64,000 nucleotides of DNA from Anseranas semipalmata (GCA_013399115.1 VXAA01005633.1:575789-639788); one strand, 5' to 3'. Shown: positions 1 to 14,510, counted from the stretch's first letter. Notes: a model not told the origin generated them from the sequence alone. Program-made: numbers and translations.

Positions 1-3000
1 TAGGTTTGAATTCTGCCTGCCTGGTGGTGGGAGAGGCAGGTGGATGATGTCGCGCGTTACGGGAGTGCAAGTTTGCCACGCGAAGCACCGTTCTGCGTTC
101 GTTTGCCTGCTTGCTTTTTTGAATAAGTCTCTAAAGTGTTAAAAAATTGTTCCCCTTCATTTTGCGTCCCCACTAACAGCCTGTGTCAGAAACAAGCAAT
201 TTGTAAATTGCCAACTCTTCTTAACGTAGAATTAATCTGGCATTTACTCTCGCCCATTAAGGGACGTTGGGCTGCAGGTCTGGTAGTTGTATTTCTCCAT
301 TTCTCCCTTTGCTGCTGATTTATAGCCAATAGCTATTCTTCTCCCTCCTCCTGCTCTACTGTGGTGCTCTGGGAGGAGGAAGGGGAAAACTGAAGCTCCT
401 TTGCTCCTCTGTGCTTGTATTCCCATTGCCGCCTATTTCCAAGAGTAGGAAGGGAGGTAAAAGCCTCTCAGAAAACTGTTCTCCACTTTTCCCCGGATCT
501 TTGACTGGAAACCACATAGCTTGCACAAGACAACACATGGTCAGATCATTCCCCCCTTCAACACACCCTCTAAATTCAGCCTACTTGTTTCATGAAGAAA
601 ATATTTTAATGATTCACTATTTAAAAATCTCTTGATTATCATGGGTTTTTCATCCCCTTCTGTTAACTGCAAGAGAGTCATTGTTCATTAATGCTACCGG
701 TCAAGATTTTCTCTGCATGTCAGAGAGAGATTAAACTCAGTTGCCATTGGTGTTTGATATTTCATGGGAGTATTCAGTATTTCACAGGCTCTGGTACTGT
801 CAAGTGATGCTCAGCATCATCAGGAGTGGTTGTAATAGACTGTGAGGTTAGAGTGTTGGACTTAGAGAGTGACTGTACTCAAGCATTTAATTTTTACCAT
901 GCATGTCTTTGTTCCTATTATTTAATAAATAGATTACTTAGATCATAACTATCGATTTCCCTTAAAATGAAGTTCTTTAATGATGTAGTGTGGAGGTGCT
1001 TTGTTGCTTTGTTGTTTTTTATAATCTCTTATATATCAGCATTTCAGTACCATAGTCAAGTGATAATGCAGGAAAACCCTATGCTCATAAAACTAAACTG
1101 ACTCTTTGTTAAAATGAATTTTTATTGTGGTGTTGGAGCTGCAGCTCATATTCACACCATATGTTCACACGCTCACTTCCCATTCTTTAATTTTTAATTT
1201 GCTGTACTCAGGCAATGATTCACTTCCCTGTGTCTTCTTGATACAGATTTTACTTTCTTTCTGTGGGACAGTGCTAATGCTTAAAAATGTCTGCGCGTGT
1301 CTCTCTCTCTTTGTCTTTTAGACAGAGATTAGGAAATTAAATCAAGCATATTTCAGTGTCAACCCCTTTTTGTTCCTTGCTAGAATACATGTTTTTCCAA
1401 CGCTATAAAACCAACATGGTCTTTGACAGCAGTAAAGTGGTGTACAGCATACAATTATTTAAGGAACAAGTAATCTTTGTGGCATAGTGTTGTATGAAAC
1501 AGTGCCAGATTGAGCTGAACTGGGTCCAGGGAAGAGATTGACTCCCTCCCTTCATCGCTCCTTTCTCAATATTCATTGTCCACTCTCCCCCTTGCATTAT
1601 TTCTTCCTCTGAAAGGGGGCCCAGTGCAGTAATGAGATGGTAGTGGGTGGAAGGAAGTCTCTAAACAGGGTTGTTTGCATTGTCTTTGCAGTGTGTGATG
1701 GTGATGACTTTACCATCATTCGGTCTATGCTGAAATGCTAATCTTCTAGGCTATGATAAATTACTCAGCTGCTACTTCACTTATATTTAAAATTGCTCTT
1801 TTTAACTTGAGACGAATTGTGTTTGTGCCAAGAACCTTAGGACCAGAATAATAGAAAATGATTTCAGCAACAGGAATTTGTCAACAAGCTCTGTGGTTTC
1901 AAATTTCACTGTCTACTTACGAAATTCACATTCCTCATACCAAATATTGGGTACAAATAGAGATTAATGCAATAAAACATATCACAAGATTTTTTTGGTT
2001 TTGCAGCTAAGTACATTTTGATTTCTTAATATTCTTCGTTTATTAGCAACTCAGTGTGCAATCTAGAAACGTGCAATTTAGGTTACACACTAGCTTATTG
2101 AAAGGTTTATCACTGGAAATTAATAAGCACTTAAATATGAAATGCAGATAGAAAATGAGAGATAGGGGAGTTCATGTCTGGGAACAAAAAATGCCCCATA
2201 CAATTAAAGTGGACTAGAGGAGAAGATTAGCTTTCTGGCCTAGCTCCCAATATCCACTTTATAATGCTGATTTTATACCTTAGTTAGAGTTGGAAATAAC
2301 TTTAATAACAAGAACCCCTGAGCCCAAGGGGGGCAACAATATGACTTTGGAAAGGTTACTGTCTTGTTCTGTAGTGTCAACAAGAAAATCAAGAGGCCTT
2401 ACCTAACTTTTGTAAATATCACTGTATATAGAGGGCTAGGCATATTGAAATGTAAAACTGGTGAAAGGTTGATTCTCTGAGGAGAATCAAAAGAAGCAAA
2501 TCTAAGTATTAGCTATACTGAAGCTGTTCGCAGTGAGTCTCTTTGTATGTTAGGGTTTGAGATTCCTTTTAAAAATGTGCCCTTGATTTACCTACTCATT
2601 ATGCTGTGCTTTAATGGATAAGTATTTCTCAAATGATTCCTAACAAAATTCGTATATGTATGATTTTCTAATGATCATTTGAGCTGTTTCAAGCAAACGT
2701 GGTAAAAATCCTGTTTTTCTGGAGACAGTCCAAAGGACTCAACTTCCACAGTTTTGAAGAATAAAGACATGCAAATAATTAAAAATATGTTCACACAAGC
2801 TAAGTTCATCTAACAAAAAATCTTCTAGCCAGAATTACTGAACCAGCATAATGGAAATACTGGGTCTCAACGGGAAGTATACAATCATGTCAACCACAGA
2901 TTGTTATCAAGAATGTTAATACATAATGAAAAAATACACAGTCTCTTTTCAACTTTTAACTTTAATGAATGTTATGCCTCCTCTTCAGGAGGCAAAGAAA

Positions 3001-6000
3001 CAGAAATTAAGGCTTACTTTAAGGGAAAACTAGTTTCTGTTTGCTGTTTTGCCTTTTCTCAAGCAAGCTCTGATAACATCCATGCATTTGTTTTAGTCAG
3101 GAACATGGTTAAAATGAATAGAAGAGACAAAACATATGGCTACATATTAGTTAAAATGCTCCAATGTTTGTTGCATGTGGTAAATGCTTTTCAGCACTTG
3201 GTGCAAGCTGTACAAGTCTCGTGTTGCTGAAGTATCCTACTGTGTAAATGTAGCCATCTTGAATCCAGTAAAACTTTATACCTAGAAAACAAACAAGAAT
3301 GTCACTGATACAGTACTTTGAATTTATGGAACTTTTCCGGTTTCCCAGCAATGCACACTATCAGCATGATAATTTATAATGGTTTGTGACAAATGTTGCT
3401 GAGCAAAGAGGTGTGTGGTTACATTCAGATCAGATGTCATTATCTAGGGAGCAATAAAAATTTCACAGACACTAGGTTAAAAACATTAAGAAAATGAATG
3501 TGAAGCTTCAGAAGAAAAGGGCTTAAGAAAGGTGGAGGGCTGGGCAGAGAAAACCCAAAAGTGGTTTTCTTACTGACAAATTATTGACTTTGTTTCCAGA
3601 CTTGACTGTATTGTTTTACAAGGTTTTCATAGACATACCACACAGCACAATTGTTTTATTGGCCATCATTTATAGATGTATAGAGTAAATATCATCCTTT
3701 CTTGACAATTATAGAGTGTATACATAATGCTGTCAAATCAGTTTGGATGGAAAAATTGCCCATTTTGGGAACATTGAGTCGTAGAAGGAGAGATGTCATA
3801 GATAATTATTCTTTATATTGTGTTTACCAAGGATTAGTTACACTGATGAGATTAGGGCTGTATAGAAATTGCAGTCAGTTATAAAATGCAGAGAAAAAAA
3901 ATACCTATGTTTGTTTATGTAGAAGAAAGCAGTTCCTCCAGACCCTTGAGTCTGGAAAAAAGCACGGCTAGCCAGACATACTGAGTGCAACTGTAGCCCC
4001 ACAGAACTTCTGTAGCCCTTAATGACGTTAGAAATTCATCCATCCATTGTATTTCTAAATAATGTCAATGGATTTATGCTGTAAATCTGTAGGTATAACA
4101 AACTGAGGCTGGTAAAATAAACAGGAGCAAGGCAAGCCATGGCTCAGCCTTTCTTCAGTTTCTGCAAAGTTTAAGCTTTCATTTACTTTTGTCTAAATCC
4201 TGGTTCCCATTCCTCCACACAGTGAAGGCTGCTTTCTGCAGACTTTATGGTTTGTATTTCTATTGCACAGAGGCAGTTTGAGCCCCAGGTGGCACCGAGC
4301 TGCTGTGGCAATGCAGCGATGTCCTAGGAGACCTGCATGTGAAAGGCACGGCTGAGCTGCCATCAAGCCTCATGTGAGAAGGGTCCTTTGAACTACTAAG
4401 GGCTGCACACATTATAGCTGTTTTCTGAGTGCCTAGAGCTGTGGCTGGAGCTTGATCTGGGCTTACCAGCCCTGAATTGCTCCCAAAAATTGTACAAAAG
4501 ACAGCTCAGGAGTAATGGAAGGTCTGGACCCCATACTGTCTTGTTATTATTGAAGGCAATGGGAATTTTGTCCTCCACTTTTGCAGAGCTGTGTCCAGTT
4601 CTTCTTTATGGCTGTGAGAAAAGGTGGAGCACAGGCCCTGTAAGACTTTTATAACTGTATCAGTCATTTTGATGGCAAATGACAATCAGAGCTTCCTGAT
4701 TCCCTCTCTCTCAGCTGCTGTTGAGGCAGCTGTAGGCAGTGAGGTGACTGCAGCTAACAATGCTGGCTAAGCAGCAGGGATAGCAAAGGAGCAGATTACT
4801 TCAGGCCTGTGAGAGACGGGAACCATATTTGACCATGGCTGAGCTCAGAAGAGAAGCCTGAATGAGTCAAGGCCCCTGAGCTTTCAAGCAGAAATACAGT
4901 TTTAGCAGCCTGGTCCTGCTCCTCTGGGCATCAGTGCTTGACTTTTAGCCATTTGCTTCAAGACAAAGTATGTACGAAAGGCATGAATGTCCCCTCATCA
5001 TCTGCCGAGGGCAGCTGGAGTAATGCCCACGTCTGTGCATGTCTTTTGATTCGAATGACCTAAATGACCCATCCCACACACCTTGAGCCACCCCATTAAG
5101 CACCTCACCACAGGAGGCTGGCGTACGCCTGACTGCCTCACTGTCGAAGCCAGGCTCAATGTGGCCATGAGAGGGACGCGGAGCTCAGCACTGACCTGCT
5201 GGAAAGGCTGTACCAGGGACGAAGGGATGGCTTCTCCACCCCTTTGTCTGTCTCAGAAACTTCTCCTTCAATAGGAACATCTACCTATTTGGGGTTACTA
5301 AGAGATTATTTGGGATTACTAAAGGGATGGGGGTGATCATCCTTCATTCTGGACCCCAAAACAAGAAAAAAGCATTTCTGGCAGAGTTTAGGGTGAGAGT
5401 TGCTGCAGTGGACTCAAGGGACATATAATATCTCATGTTTCTGGGTGCACTCCTAGAACATTTCTCTATTTCATTTAAAGTACAAGAAAGGCTTTCTCAG
5501 GTAGTGTGCTGTTGGTGAGCATCGCTATTTGATACTCTCTGGAAGGCTGTAGTAAATGGTGCCAAGGAAAGGAGTCAGGCCAGAGCCTGCTCAGGATCAG
5601 GGAAGCAAATAACACTTGTTGCAGTAGAGACATCCCTCACACATTCGCGCACACAGATAATACTTTTCCTTAACTTAAGGGTTCTGAATCATAGTATTTG
5701 TTCTTTGCTACAGGATTCAGCATGTATTTCAATACAAGTATCAGGTGCAAGTATGTAAAGACAGTTCTGTTATTTTATTGTGCTTTGGAGACTAAATAAA
5801 AGTTGAAAGAAGTTGGAAATTAAATTGTTTTTCTGATTACGCAGTATAATAAACAGATTCTTTTGTTGTTTATCCAAGCAATTAACTCTTGTGAAAGTCT
5901 CTGTAGTTAACCTTGTTAACAATTCTTTCTTCTAGAGTAGTGGCTTGGGTTTGAGTTTTCTCAGGAAAAGATATTAAGGAAACCATGACCAAACTACCTG

Positions 6001-8252
6001 GTCATAGCTAGACATCTGTCCTTGTGTATGCTAGGGATGGAGATGCTGGATGCAGAGCCTGTTTTTGCACTCTACGGACAAGGGTACATCCATGGCACAG
6101 TAGAGCCTAGATTTGGGTCTCTGTAAGTAGTACGCCAAAATTATAATAACAGTCTTATGTGGGTGTTTATATTAATCCAGACAGTTAAGTGAACTGTGGG
6201 GAAAACTCTATCTTGATGTGCTATAACCAGATGCCCTTCAGACAGGAAAAAATCTAAGGGTCAGATACAGATTCCCATGAGCCTCATCCTTCAGCCTTTC
6301 TGTGGACAGAGAGACAAATTCAGAACAGAGGTCTGAATCCTTTCTAAATTGAAACCCAGAGTCAGTTGGCATTAGCCCCCTGAAACATTCAATATGCTTT
6401 CAGTCAACCCCACCCTACTCTCTTCTTCACTCCCCTCCCCTGTGTTAATGTAATTAAAACTAAAATCTATGTGTTGCTGAAAATTAGTTTCTTAATTATA
6501 GTTTATTGCAAGCTATAACATTGATAATTATGATATAGAGACAGCTGATGTAAAACCAAATTCAATTATTTTCTTTTGTAGTATTTCCAAAGAATAAAAT
6601 TACGTCTGAAAACAGGATACACATGCACTCACATGTATATGTCTAGACTTATATATCATAAAGAACAATGTGGATACAGACATATATGTTATATGCACTT
6701 CTCTAAGACAGTGCATATGTACATACATTTATGCATATCATATAGATTTGTTAGTTTATATAGAAGTTCCTAAAGTAAATCTACTAATTAAAGCGCTAAT
6801 ACACATCTTAAGGCTGATAATTAGGTATAAAGAGAAAAAGAGACAGGATTAGTGTTCAGATCATGTTCCAAATGCCTCTTAATTGGGTGTTTGTAATCAA
6901 TCCTGATTGCAAGAGGCAGTGGTTTGGCAGTATAAAGAATGAAAAAGGCTTAGCCCTACTATTTTCCTGTTAGTTGACTTGGCCGTAGTATTTAGGTCAG
7001 GATCCAGTGTCAAACAAGGTAATTTTGTCAGCATTAGCAATCCTCATAAAACATATAAAAATCTTTTCTACTGATATTTTCTTTCAAGGTAAAAACTCTC
7101 TCAAAGTAGAGAGTTATTTTTATCCAGAATCTTAAAAATGTTTTCAAGTGAACCACAGAAAAGATTTTATTCTCCTGGCCTCCATCCACCACTGACTTCT
7201 GAAATCAGGTCTGAGTTCACTGTGGGTCTTTCATTGCGTTGACCTTGGCACTTTTCTCACCAAGCCGCAGTTTTCCATCACAAAACCACACAGCTTGGTA
7301 TAATGATTATTTCTTTATCCCAAGTAACCAAACAATTTTTTACACAGGGTGACAGATTTCCCTATTGCGCTGTGGGAAGCAAGCACCTGGTCATTTCCAA
7401 ATAGAGTTTTAATGAACTTCCTGAAGGAGATTTGAGAGTGGTTTAATAAGTCACCTGCCAACTTTCTGGGAGCATAGGTCATTTTCTTTTTTCTGTAGGA
7501 ATTCACAAAAATGTGAGAATAACCCCCCCTTCCCAAGTCCTAAACTTCCATGGAGGAAATTGATTTTCATGGGCAATATCAAAGGTTTTTAAATACATAA
7601 CCTCAAAAAAATCAAATTTCTGATCATTTCTCACACATTAGGTACTGTGAAACTGTGAGCCACAAAGCTGGTTGTGAACAGTGTGAGCTTTATCAAAATT
7701 CATTTAAACAGAAAATGATTGTCCTTATTTAGACTTATCTTGCATGTTAATAACATTACAAATATTTTATGTAATGCCATAAAGTGAAGAATTTAGATTG
7801 CTCAAAAGGACCATTGAGAAAATATATGCATATGTGGAAGAGACACCCATTTGACGTGGTGATTTCTTCCAGAGGAAACTATGCACATCCCAGAAGTACA
7901 ATAACCAGCTGTTGTACTGGAGAAACTGGGGCACTTGTCTGCTGCCTTCCACGCTGATGTGGAGCTGCAGTGGCCCCATGCCTCCCCTAAATACAGATGC
8001 TTCACACTGAATGAGAGCCTGGGTTAATCCCTTCCTTATGCTCCCACCAACTCGGGCTCTGTTGCACATTTGCACTGCGGGCTGCCCTGTGCACCCATGT
8101 GCAGACACAGCCCATTAGGGCTGTGGGGTAAGAGAGGGGTTGGAGCACCCCACTGCACCTGGGAGCACCCACATACTGCCCACACAGCTCAGCCCTATAC
8201 TGGGGCTGCTCCCCACTGCTTTTCATGTTGGAAGAGAAGATACAGATATTCC

Positions 8253-8276
8253 TTTTTTTTTTTCCTTTTTTTTTTT
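8253..8276. repeat. T11-CC-T11 pyrimidine tract
   Basis: Two runs of eleven T are separated by CC. It is low-complexity sequence in intron 2. Confidence 0.9.
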
Positions 8277-8968
8277 AATACACTCTTTCAATTGGAAGCT
8301 GGGCACCTAGGGAAAATTGAGAGGTCTGTTCACACACGTGGTTATTCTGCCTCAAGCTTCGAGAAATGCTCCCTCAGCCAAATTTTTCCTCATCTTATTC
8401 GCATAAACAGTCCCTCCGAAGTCAATTAAAACAACAGATTCACTTGTGGAGGGCTAACAATGCTTGAAAGCTAGGACATACGTTTATGACACGATACAAA
8501 TTAGTAGTTACTTTTTGTAACAATGGATTTCAGATGCTTGTAGAGTAATTTACTGTAAAGTAGAAAACTCAGATTCAAGCCTTATTGTCCCCTCAATTCA
8601 TAAATCACCATATATAACTTTTAATTTGTTCTCCAGAATCTTAGCTCATAACAGCAAAGGTTTGGAACAAATTGTTAAGCGCATGAGTAAGAATCAAAGT
8701 TTGTCTCGTTGTAGAATCTTGTGCCAATCTGTCATTAAGCCAGGCAACTTCTGCCGACTTTCCTCTAATATATTCATCTGTAACAATGGAAGCAGACCAG
8801 CAATTTAGAAAAGCTTTAGCTTGATCACCATACAGAAATGCAGGCTACGCTGCCTATTTCCATAGCAATCACTCCACTTTGCCAGATGCAAAATGGGAGG
8901 CTTACGTCCCTCATGCTAAAAACCCTTCTTATAGGGAAATCCTAGGATGTTGCTCCATTTGAGTAGCG

Positions 8969-9325
8969 TTAGTTAAGTCTGGAAAAATATGCAAAGGTAG
9001 CTCTTAAATAACACCTTTTTTTTTTTTTTTCCTGTTTTGCAGCCATCTCCATAATCTGTTTTAGAGACAGAGGCATAAAATGTTTTATCATGGAAGCATA
9101 AGTTCTGATTGCTGAGTGTTTTTTTGACATTCCCACAAAACCCCTGAGACTTTGTGTCACAATTCTATGAACTTTATCTATTTGTATACTCATACCTGGG
9201 CTCAAATCTAAAACGTCCTTACATGCATTTATAGCAGAAAATTTAAGTTCATCTCCTTGTATTTCAGACGGCAAGCGGTTAAAGCAGGTACATATTTTAA
9301 CCACTCTATATAGTCTAAAATTATT
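8969..9325 (-). mobile_element. Possible remnant of an L1-type LINE ORF1 (Transposase_22-like) on the minus strand
   Basis: The minus-strand frame is open from just after a TAG (9326-9328) to a TAA at 8969-8971, with no in-frame ATG near its start. The translation contains LPSEIQGDELKF, then an acidic-hydrophobic stretch, then SIQIDKVHRI. After about 16 residues come AIRTYASMIKHFM and LKQIMEMAAKQEKK. This order resembles the ORF1 protein of L1-type LINEs: the end of the RRM-like domain with an I-[ED]-[KR]-x-H-R motif, followed by a C-terminal domain with a hydrophobic strand and a K-I-x-x-A-x-x-K-E-K helix. The likeness ends at an A15 run (T at 9016-9030 on plus), which may be a retroposon tail or an expanded A-rich stretch. 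Bird genomes are known to lack active L1, so this would be a relic. The match is by eye only, and chance or another gene fragment is possible. Confidence 0.35.
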
Positions 9326-11159
9326 CTAATGCATTCCAAAAGTTTTCTGTTGTGTTTATTATATAGCACGTACTATATAATGCAGGTGTATACAATAGAT
9401 ACAGGACCACAATGAGTTGGGGAGCAAGTGAAGACAACTCCACTGATGCCGATAGCCTTGCACCTACTAGCAGCTCAAACATAAAATACCATAAGCATAT
9501 TGTATTATGTTCCTTACTGGTTCTATTTTCATTTATCCTCCAGAGCTATACTAGATGATGGCCTTCAGATAGTATAATAGTCTTCTTTATCTCATCTCTC
9601 TGACATCATTTTCAAGTTCTTTATTACTCTTGAACAGTGTAGCTAATAGTGCCAAAATTGCTTCTCATTCTTCCCATCATAGCAAGTCATTATTCAAAAA
9701 ACCAGTGCTCTTCAGCCTTTCCCACACAAATAGCTCTCCCCCAAACTAAACTTAAACTTACTACCAAGAGCCAGCCTCACATTTCCCAGGCAATCAGGCT
9801 GCCCCTTCTGCCTATTACATTTTTACTTTCTACCTTTTTTACATTATTTTTTTTTTTATTATTAACAATACTTGTGTGCTCCTTTAGACTTCAGTCTTTG
9901 TCTTCTAAAAGCCTAGTCTTCATGCACTGATTTTTCTTCTGGTTTAATGATTTCAATTAGGGATATGTTTGTGTATAGTTAAAACAATCCAGCACGCACG
10001 GGGGGATACGTTTATTCTAGTATAAAGATGCCTTATGTCAGTACTTTTGCAGAAATAAACCTTGCTAGTGTCAGCAGTTTGTAGCAGGCGCTGTACTGCT
10101 TTATCTATAATGGTTTCTAAACTGGTATATCTAAAGTGGCTATAAAAACAGTGTATAGACTGGTACATAACTCTTGTAGAGATTTTTGGATACTGTAATA
10201 GCTAATTTTGTGAGCAAAAAATTAATGAGATTCCCCTGGTGCTTGCAACTTTTGGATTGCAATATATATACATACATTTAAATATATACTTACTTATTGG
10301 GGGACTTACTGGCAAGTCGATTTTCTCCCAGCTTTTACTCTTTGAACGCTAGTTCAGGCAAATTGTCTAAGCTAAGCAGTTCCTCTACCTACTGTAACTT
10401 ATTCTTTCCAGAAAGGTTTTTTTTTAACTCACCTCACTAGGCAGCTAGATAAATTACCGTGGTGTGACCTTCAAGCACCTTGCTCACTCCATGGAAATCG
10501 TCCATATGCACACTCTCACCCCATGATATTCCATATGATGTGCAATGTTGCTTATCCCCTTTTTTAGTTATTCTTCCCCCCACCCCCAACATTGCAAACT
10601 AAAAACACGTTCATAGGTGTAACCACAGCTCAGCTGATGCTCTGAAATAAAATTCTGAGTGCTCTGAAAATAAACATCTGATCAACGGGTAAATTTTGCA
10701 TGTCCCCATATGCTCAACACAGAAAGGAAAATATATCCTTCCTTGCCACATCTCAGCTTCAGCTCTTTCTCATCTGAAAGATTTCAGATTATTTCAATTT
10801 AAATACCTAAAGAAAAGAAACTGTTTTTCACAGGCCACACTCTCAATTTGTCCAAGGAGCATTCTACTGAAATTAGTAGAGTTACAGTGATTTATGTCAG
10901 TTGAGTGAGGAGCTGACAGTACCCTTCAACAGTACCCTAGACATTTTCAGAAGACCAGCATTGTAGCTCAAACCATTAACTTAGAGTGAAGTAAGTTAAA
11001 GTTCTGCCATTCAGCAAGATCAGACCTCAATACCTGTGCAGAATGGGTAGGAGCATTTTAAAAATAGGTAGAATAAAGACCAAAGTCCTCCCACCATGAG
11101 TACAAACCTTTCTTTCCACTAACAGTTTTAAAGTACACAGGACTGGGTGCTAGGGCACC

Positions 11160-11350
11160 GTGGCTGTTTATGGTGCTAACCCTCTCATACCGCTTGATCT
11201 TGGGCAAGTCAATCATCATCTTTGTGCCTTAGTTTCCTTAGAGAGGATAGCATTTCTCATGTTTTCAAATATATTGAGGGCACATTTATTGATGTTTGTG
11301 AAGTCCTTAGAGACTTCTGGGTGGAAGTGTAGTGCAGTATAAAAGTTATT
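11160..11350 (+). mobile_element. Ancient MIR/CORE-SINE-like element with L3-type tail
   Basis: Reading left to right the stretch follows the MIR/L3-type consensus order. It has GATCTTGGGCAAGTCA at about 11196, then TTTGTGCCTTAGTTTCCTTA, a GAGGATAGCATTTCTC block, and near the right end GTGAAGTCCTTAGAGACTTC followed by a GTGCAGTATAAAAG block. These correspond to 'tgggcaagtca', 'tgtgcctcagtttcc', 'gtaaagcgctttgagat' and 'gcgctatataaa' in the family. The copy is strongly diverged, as expected for an insertion older than the bird radiation. The exact subfamily cannot be told by eye. Confidence 0.7.
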
Positions 11351-12917
11351 TGCCGTTGTTTTGCATTTCTTAATCTTCTAGCTGTTAATTTTTTTTTTTA
11401 ACAATATACTGCTGTGTAAAAATGCATGGGGCAATCTATTGACTTTCAGAGAGAAGTGTTATCCAAACAAAAATGAAGAATAGGCCTCATGCTCACAAGA
11501 GACATATTATCTGCAATGAGAAGAATCTATAACAGACACGGCACTAACTCAAAACTGAACACCAAATAGCATCCAAATGCAAGCAATTTCCAGTGTGTGC
11601 ATATTGCCAGTACGAAACCAGGCCATTCTGCAAGTGCAGCGGCCCCCGAGGAGCCGTGAACCACGCAGCAGCAACGCTAATGGCTGTCTTCTCATGTGCA
11701 GCGAGGGAAAGCAGCACTTTAGAGCCGCCTTGGGCAGCTTTTAAGTTATTCATTCTTAACTTACTTCTATAAAGCTGTTATTGGGTGGAAGCAGATGACA
11801 GAAAGATTTGGGGCCTGCTCTGTCTGTGGCAGGGGGGGCTTCTCCATCCTTGCACTTAGGGTGAAATTCTGGCCTTCTTTAAGTCAGTAGTAAAATTTCT
11901 CCCCAGTTGTGTGGGACTAGGATCTCACTTGGACTGAACAAAATGATTTTAGGCTCCAGAAAATCCTTTTTGAAAAACACTTTTCTGGTGCCAGTGTATC
12001 TTGTAGACTTTTCTCAGTTTGGACATTATTTTCCTTCCAGTGCACACAGTGCATGTAGGGGAGCAAAGAGGCCCATGAGTTTTCAAATGCATTTGTACTG
12101 CTAAAGCAATAATGAAATACAAAAAATACCTCTTTTTCTCTTGTACATTTAATTCATAGAATACTGTGCTAGGTCATCTACCTGGTTTCTTAATCTGCTT
12201 TCAGAACATTTTAGGCTGCTTTGTGATTTGTTTGTTCCATCTGATGCCTAGTCCTCCCCTATCTCCTCTCTGTGGGCGATTTACTCTCTTGACTAAAACA
12301 CAGTAGTTTTCTTTCTTAATATCATCCACTCCAAGTTTTGGATATTATGTCAGGTCTCAAAATGTTGTAAAACTTTATAAAAATCCTCGAATCTCAAAAA
12401 GTACTGAGGATTTCTTTTTCCTTTTAGTACATTTTGGGGGATTTACTCAGTGATAATAATAGCCAGAAAATTCCTTCATCTTAAATGAGAAATTTGGCAA
12501 TACCATGATATCAGCAGCTGATGCTTTAAAACCTGCCATCAAATTTCATGACACTGGTAATAAAAATCACGAGAGCTGGCAATCCTGGATTCTTGTTACA
12601 GTCCCAGCTTTCTGATGCTGTTTCCTTCCTCAGCCACAGCCCTGAAATTTCCACTCAAGCGATAGATTTTTAGAATAAAATATATAATCAAAAGGAAATT
12701 AAAGTATTAATCTCCACTGATATCGCTGCTTTGCTATGTTTCTTCACCCCTCACTGCATGCTCAAAACTTACAGAAAACAAAATTCATCCCAGCAAAAGA
12801 AGTCCCATTGAGTCGACCACCCTTATCTCTGAGTATATATGCAATAACATTGGGCATCCTATCATTATGGAAGTTAAATTTTTATTTGGCTTCAAAATGA
12901 ACTTACACCAATGAGAG

Positions 12918-12934
12918 AAAAAAAAAAAAAAAAA
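12918..12934. repeat. A17 homopolymer
   Basis: Seventeen A bases are followed by GAAACAATTAAAGG. No retroposon body was recognised next to it. Confidence 0.95.
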
Positions 12935-13327
12935 GAAACAATTAAAGGCCAATAAAAACAAGCACATGACTTTTGGCTCAGGAAGACCCTGATCTGCAAA
13001 TTACTGGCATATTTTGGGCAAAGCTCACTCTGGCTGCTGCAGGGTCCTTTCACTTCTCCTGCTGCTCTCCCCTGGCAGACATATTGGAGACAACTAGGTG
13101 GGCTGACACAGAAAAAACTTTCTTACCCCGTCTTCTTTTATACATTGCACATGCTTATGTTTTCAGGGTATTGTTCTTTTTCAAGCATCACACAAAAAAA
13201 CAACTGTGCAAAATAGCTAATATTGACATTAAGGGTCCCATCCTCACCCTAACTATACCATTTTAATGCCCACGTGTTTCAAGTGAAGACAATAAAGTTG
13301 TGAGTGATGTCTTTGTGTTTCCCTCAT

Positions 13328-13401
13328 GGGCCGGATCCTTTCCTGCTGCAGTTACGTTAACTGCAGTGGGGCTGATCTGATGTGCACCAGCTGAGAATTG
13401 G
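13328..13401. repeat. Probable ancient amniote interspersed repeat fragment
   Basis: The stretch holds a GGCCGGATCC start, a GCAGTTACGTTAACTGCAGT inner part with near-dyad symmetry, and an end reading GTGCACCAGCTGAGAATTGG. This resembles a widespread old amniote repeat with the phrases 'cagtggagttac' and 'tttacaccagctgaggatctggcc'. I cannot name the family with certainty. The fragment is about 74 bp and diverged. Confidence 0.45.
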
Positions 13402-14510
13402 CGATATAGCTCTAAACTCAGGAGCTGTTCTGAGGACAAAACTAATTTTCAAAACATTTTTATGAAGTCAAGGAAATCTTAATGTCTTTATTCTGTTACT
13501 ACTTTAAAATAATAATCCCAAACTGACCTGGGAGCTATTACTCAGTGAGCACTGGCCCCTTGGAAGGTTTCAACTTGTCAAGTTTAGCCATTTTTTGAAT
13601 GCACAGAGGAAGTCATTAAGGCACATCAGGCTGCTGATTGCTATTAAACTCTGCAGAGAGTTCTGCGTAAAAATCAATGCCATAACAGGGCTACAAGAAT
13701 CTAAGAGGCAGGAAAAGCATTTCTTTACCCTCTGGATCTCAGAAACGGATTAATAGATTTTGTCAAACCTCAAAAAAATATCACCTTTGAGCTAGGGGCC
13801 ACATGTAAACCTCTGTGACAAAATAATACAGCTCAGAAAGCTCCAAGCACGTGAAAATGGGATTATAATGGAACTGTCACTGCTGTAACCTCAACTGTAT
13901 GTTTCTGTGCTGGAGAAATCTCACACATCTGCACGTGTACCCACGCATGTGCACATTTATTGTATCCCAAGGAACACCTTTTTTTTTTTTTGCTGTATCT
14001 CCAGTAAGGAACCTGGAGACAAAATTTCTTTTTAGTAAAGTATGATCTTATATAGTTTTGCCAGAAGAATACTGAAGAATTTACCAGATGAGTTCAGTCT
14101 GAGCAACAGTGAAACTATCTTAGATGGCTGGCGGGTTCTGTTTGCATGGGAATGGCACTGAAAAATGCAATGCAGCTTACTACTAGTTGAAGACATTTTA
14201 CAGAAAATATTTTTTTCATGGGAAGATGTAGTTTAAATCATATTAGGAAGTTTTATTGTAAACATGTAGTATATAAAGAGGCAAAGGTCTTTGGCTCCGA
14301 AGCTAATTGTCATGTAATGGCTTAAATTCAAACTGTCCAGTTCTCTTCCCCCAGAAAGCAGAGTGGCAGTGTTCGATTCAATTTTTGGCATGAATTCCGT
14401 TCAATTTTTTGATTAGAAAATGTTTAAATATCTTTTTAATTTGATTATTTTTCTTTGATTCTTATGTGAAAATATAATTTCACTGAGTTGTAATTAATTT
14501 GCTTCATTCC

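Noticed and set aside
2901..3230. 109-codon plus-strand ORF
   Set aside because: AT-rich, no domain, no splice-site context. Considered as an alternative NRP1 exon, but it lacks CUB-like features.
8070..8429. 119-codon plus-strand ORF with overlapping minus-strand ORFs
   Set aside because: It runs through a T11-CC-T11 tract (poly-Phe) and has no recognisable protein features.
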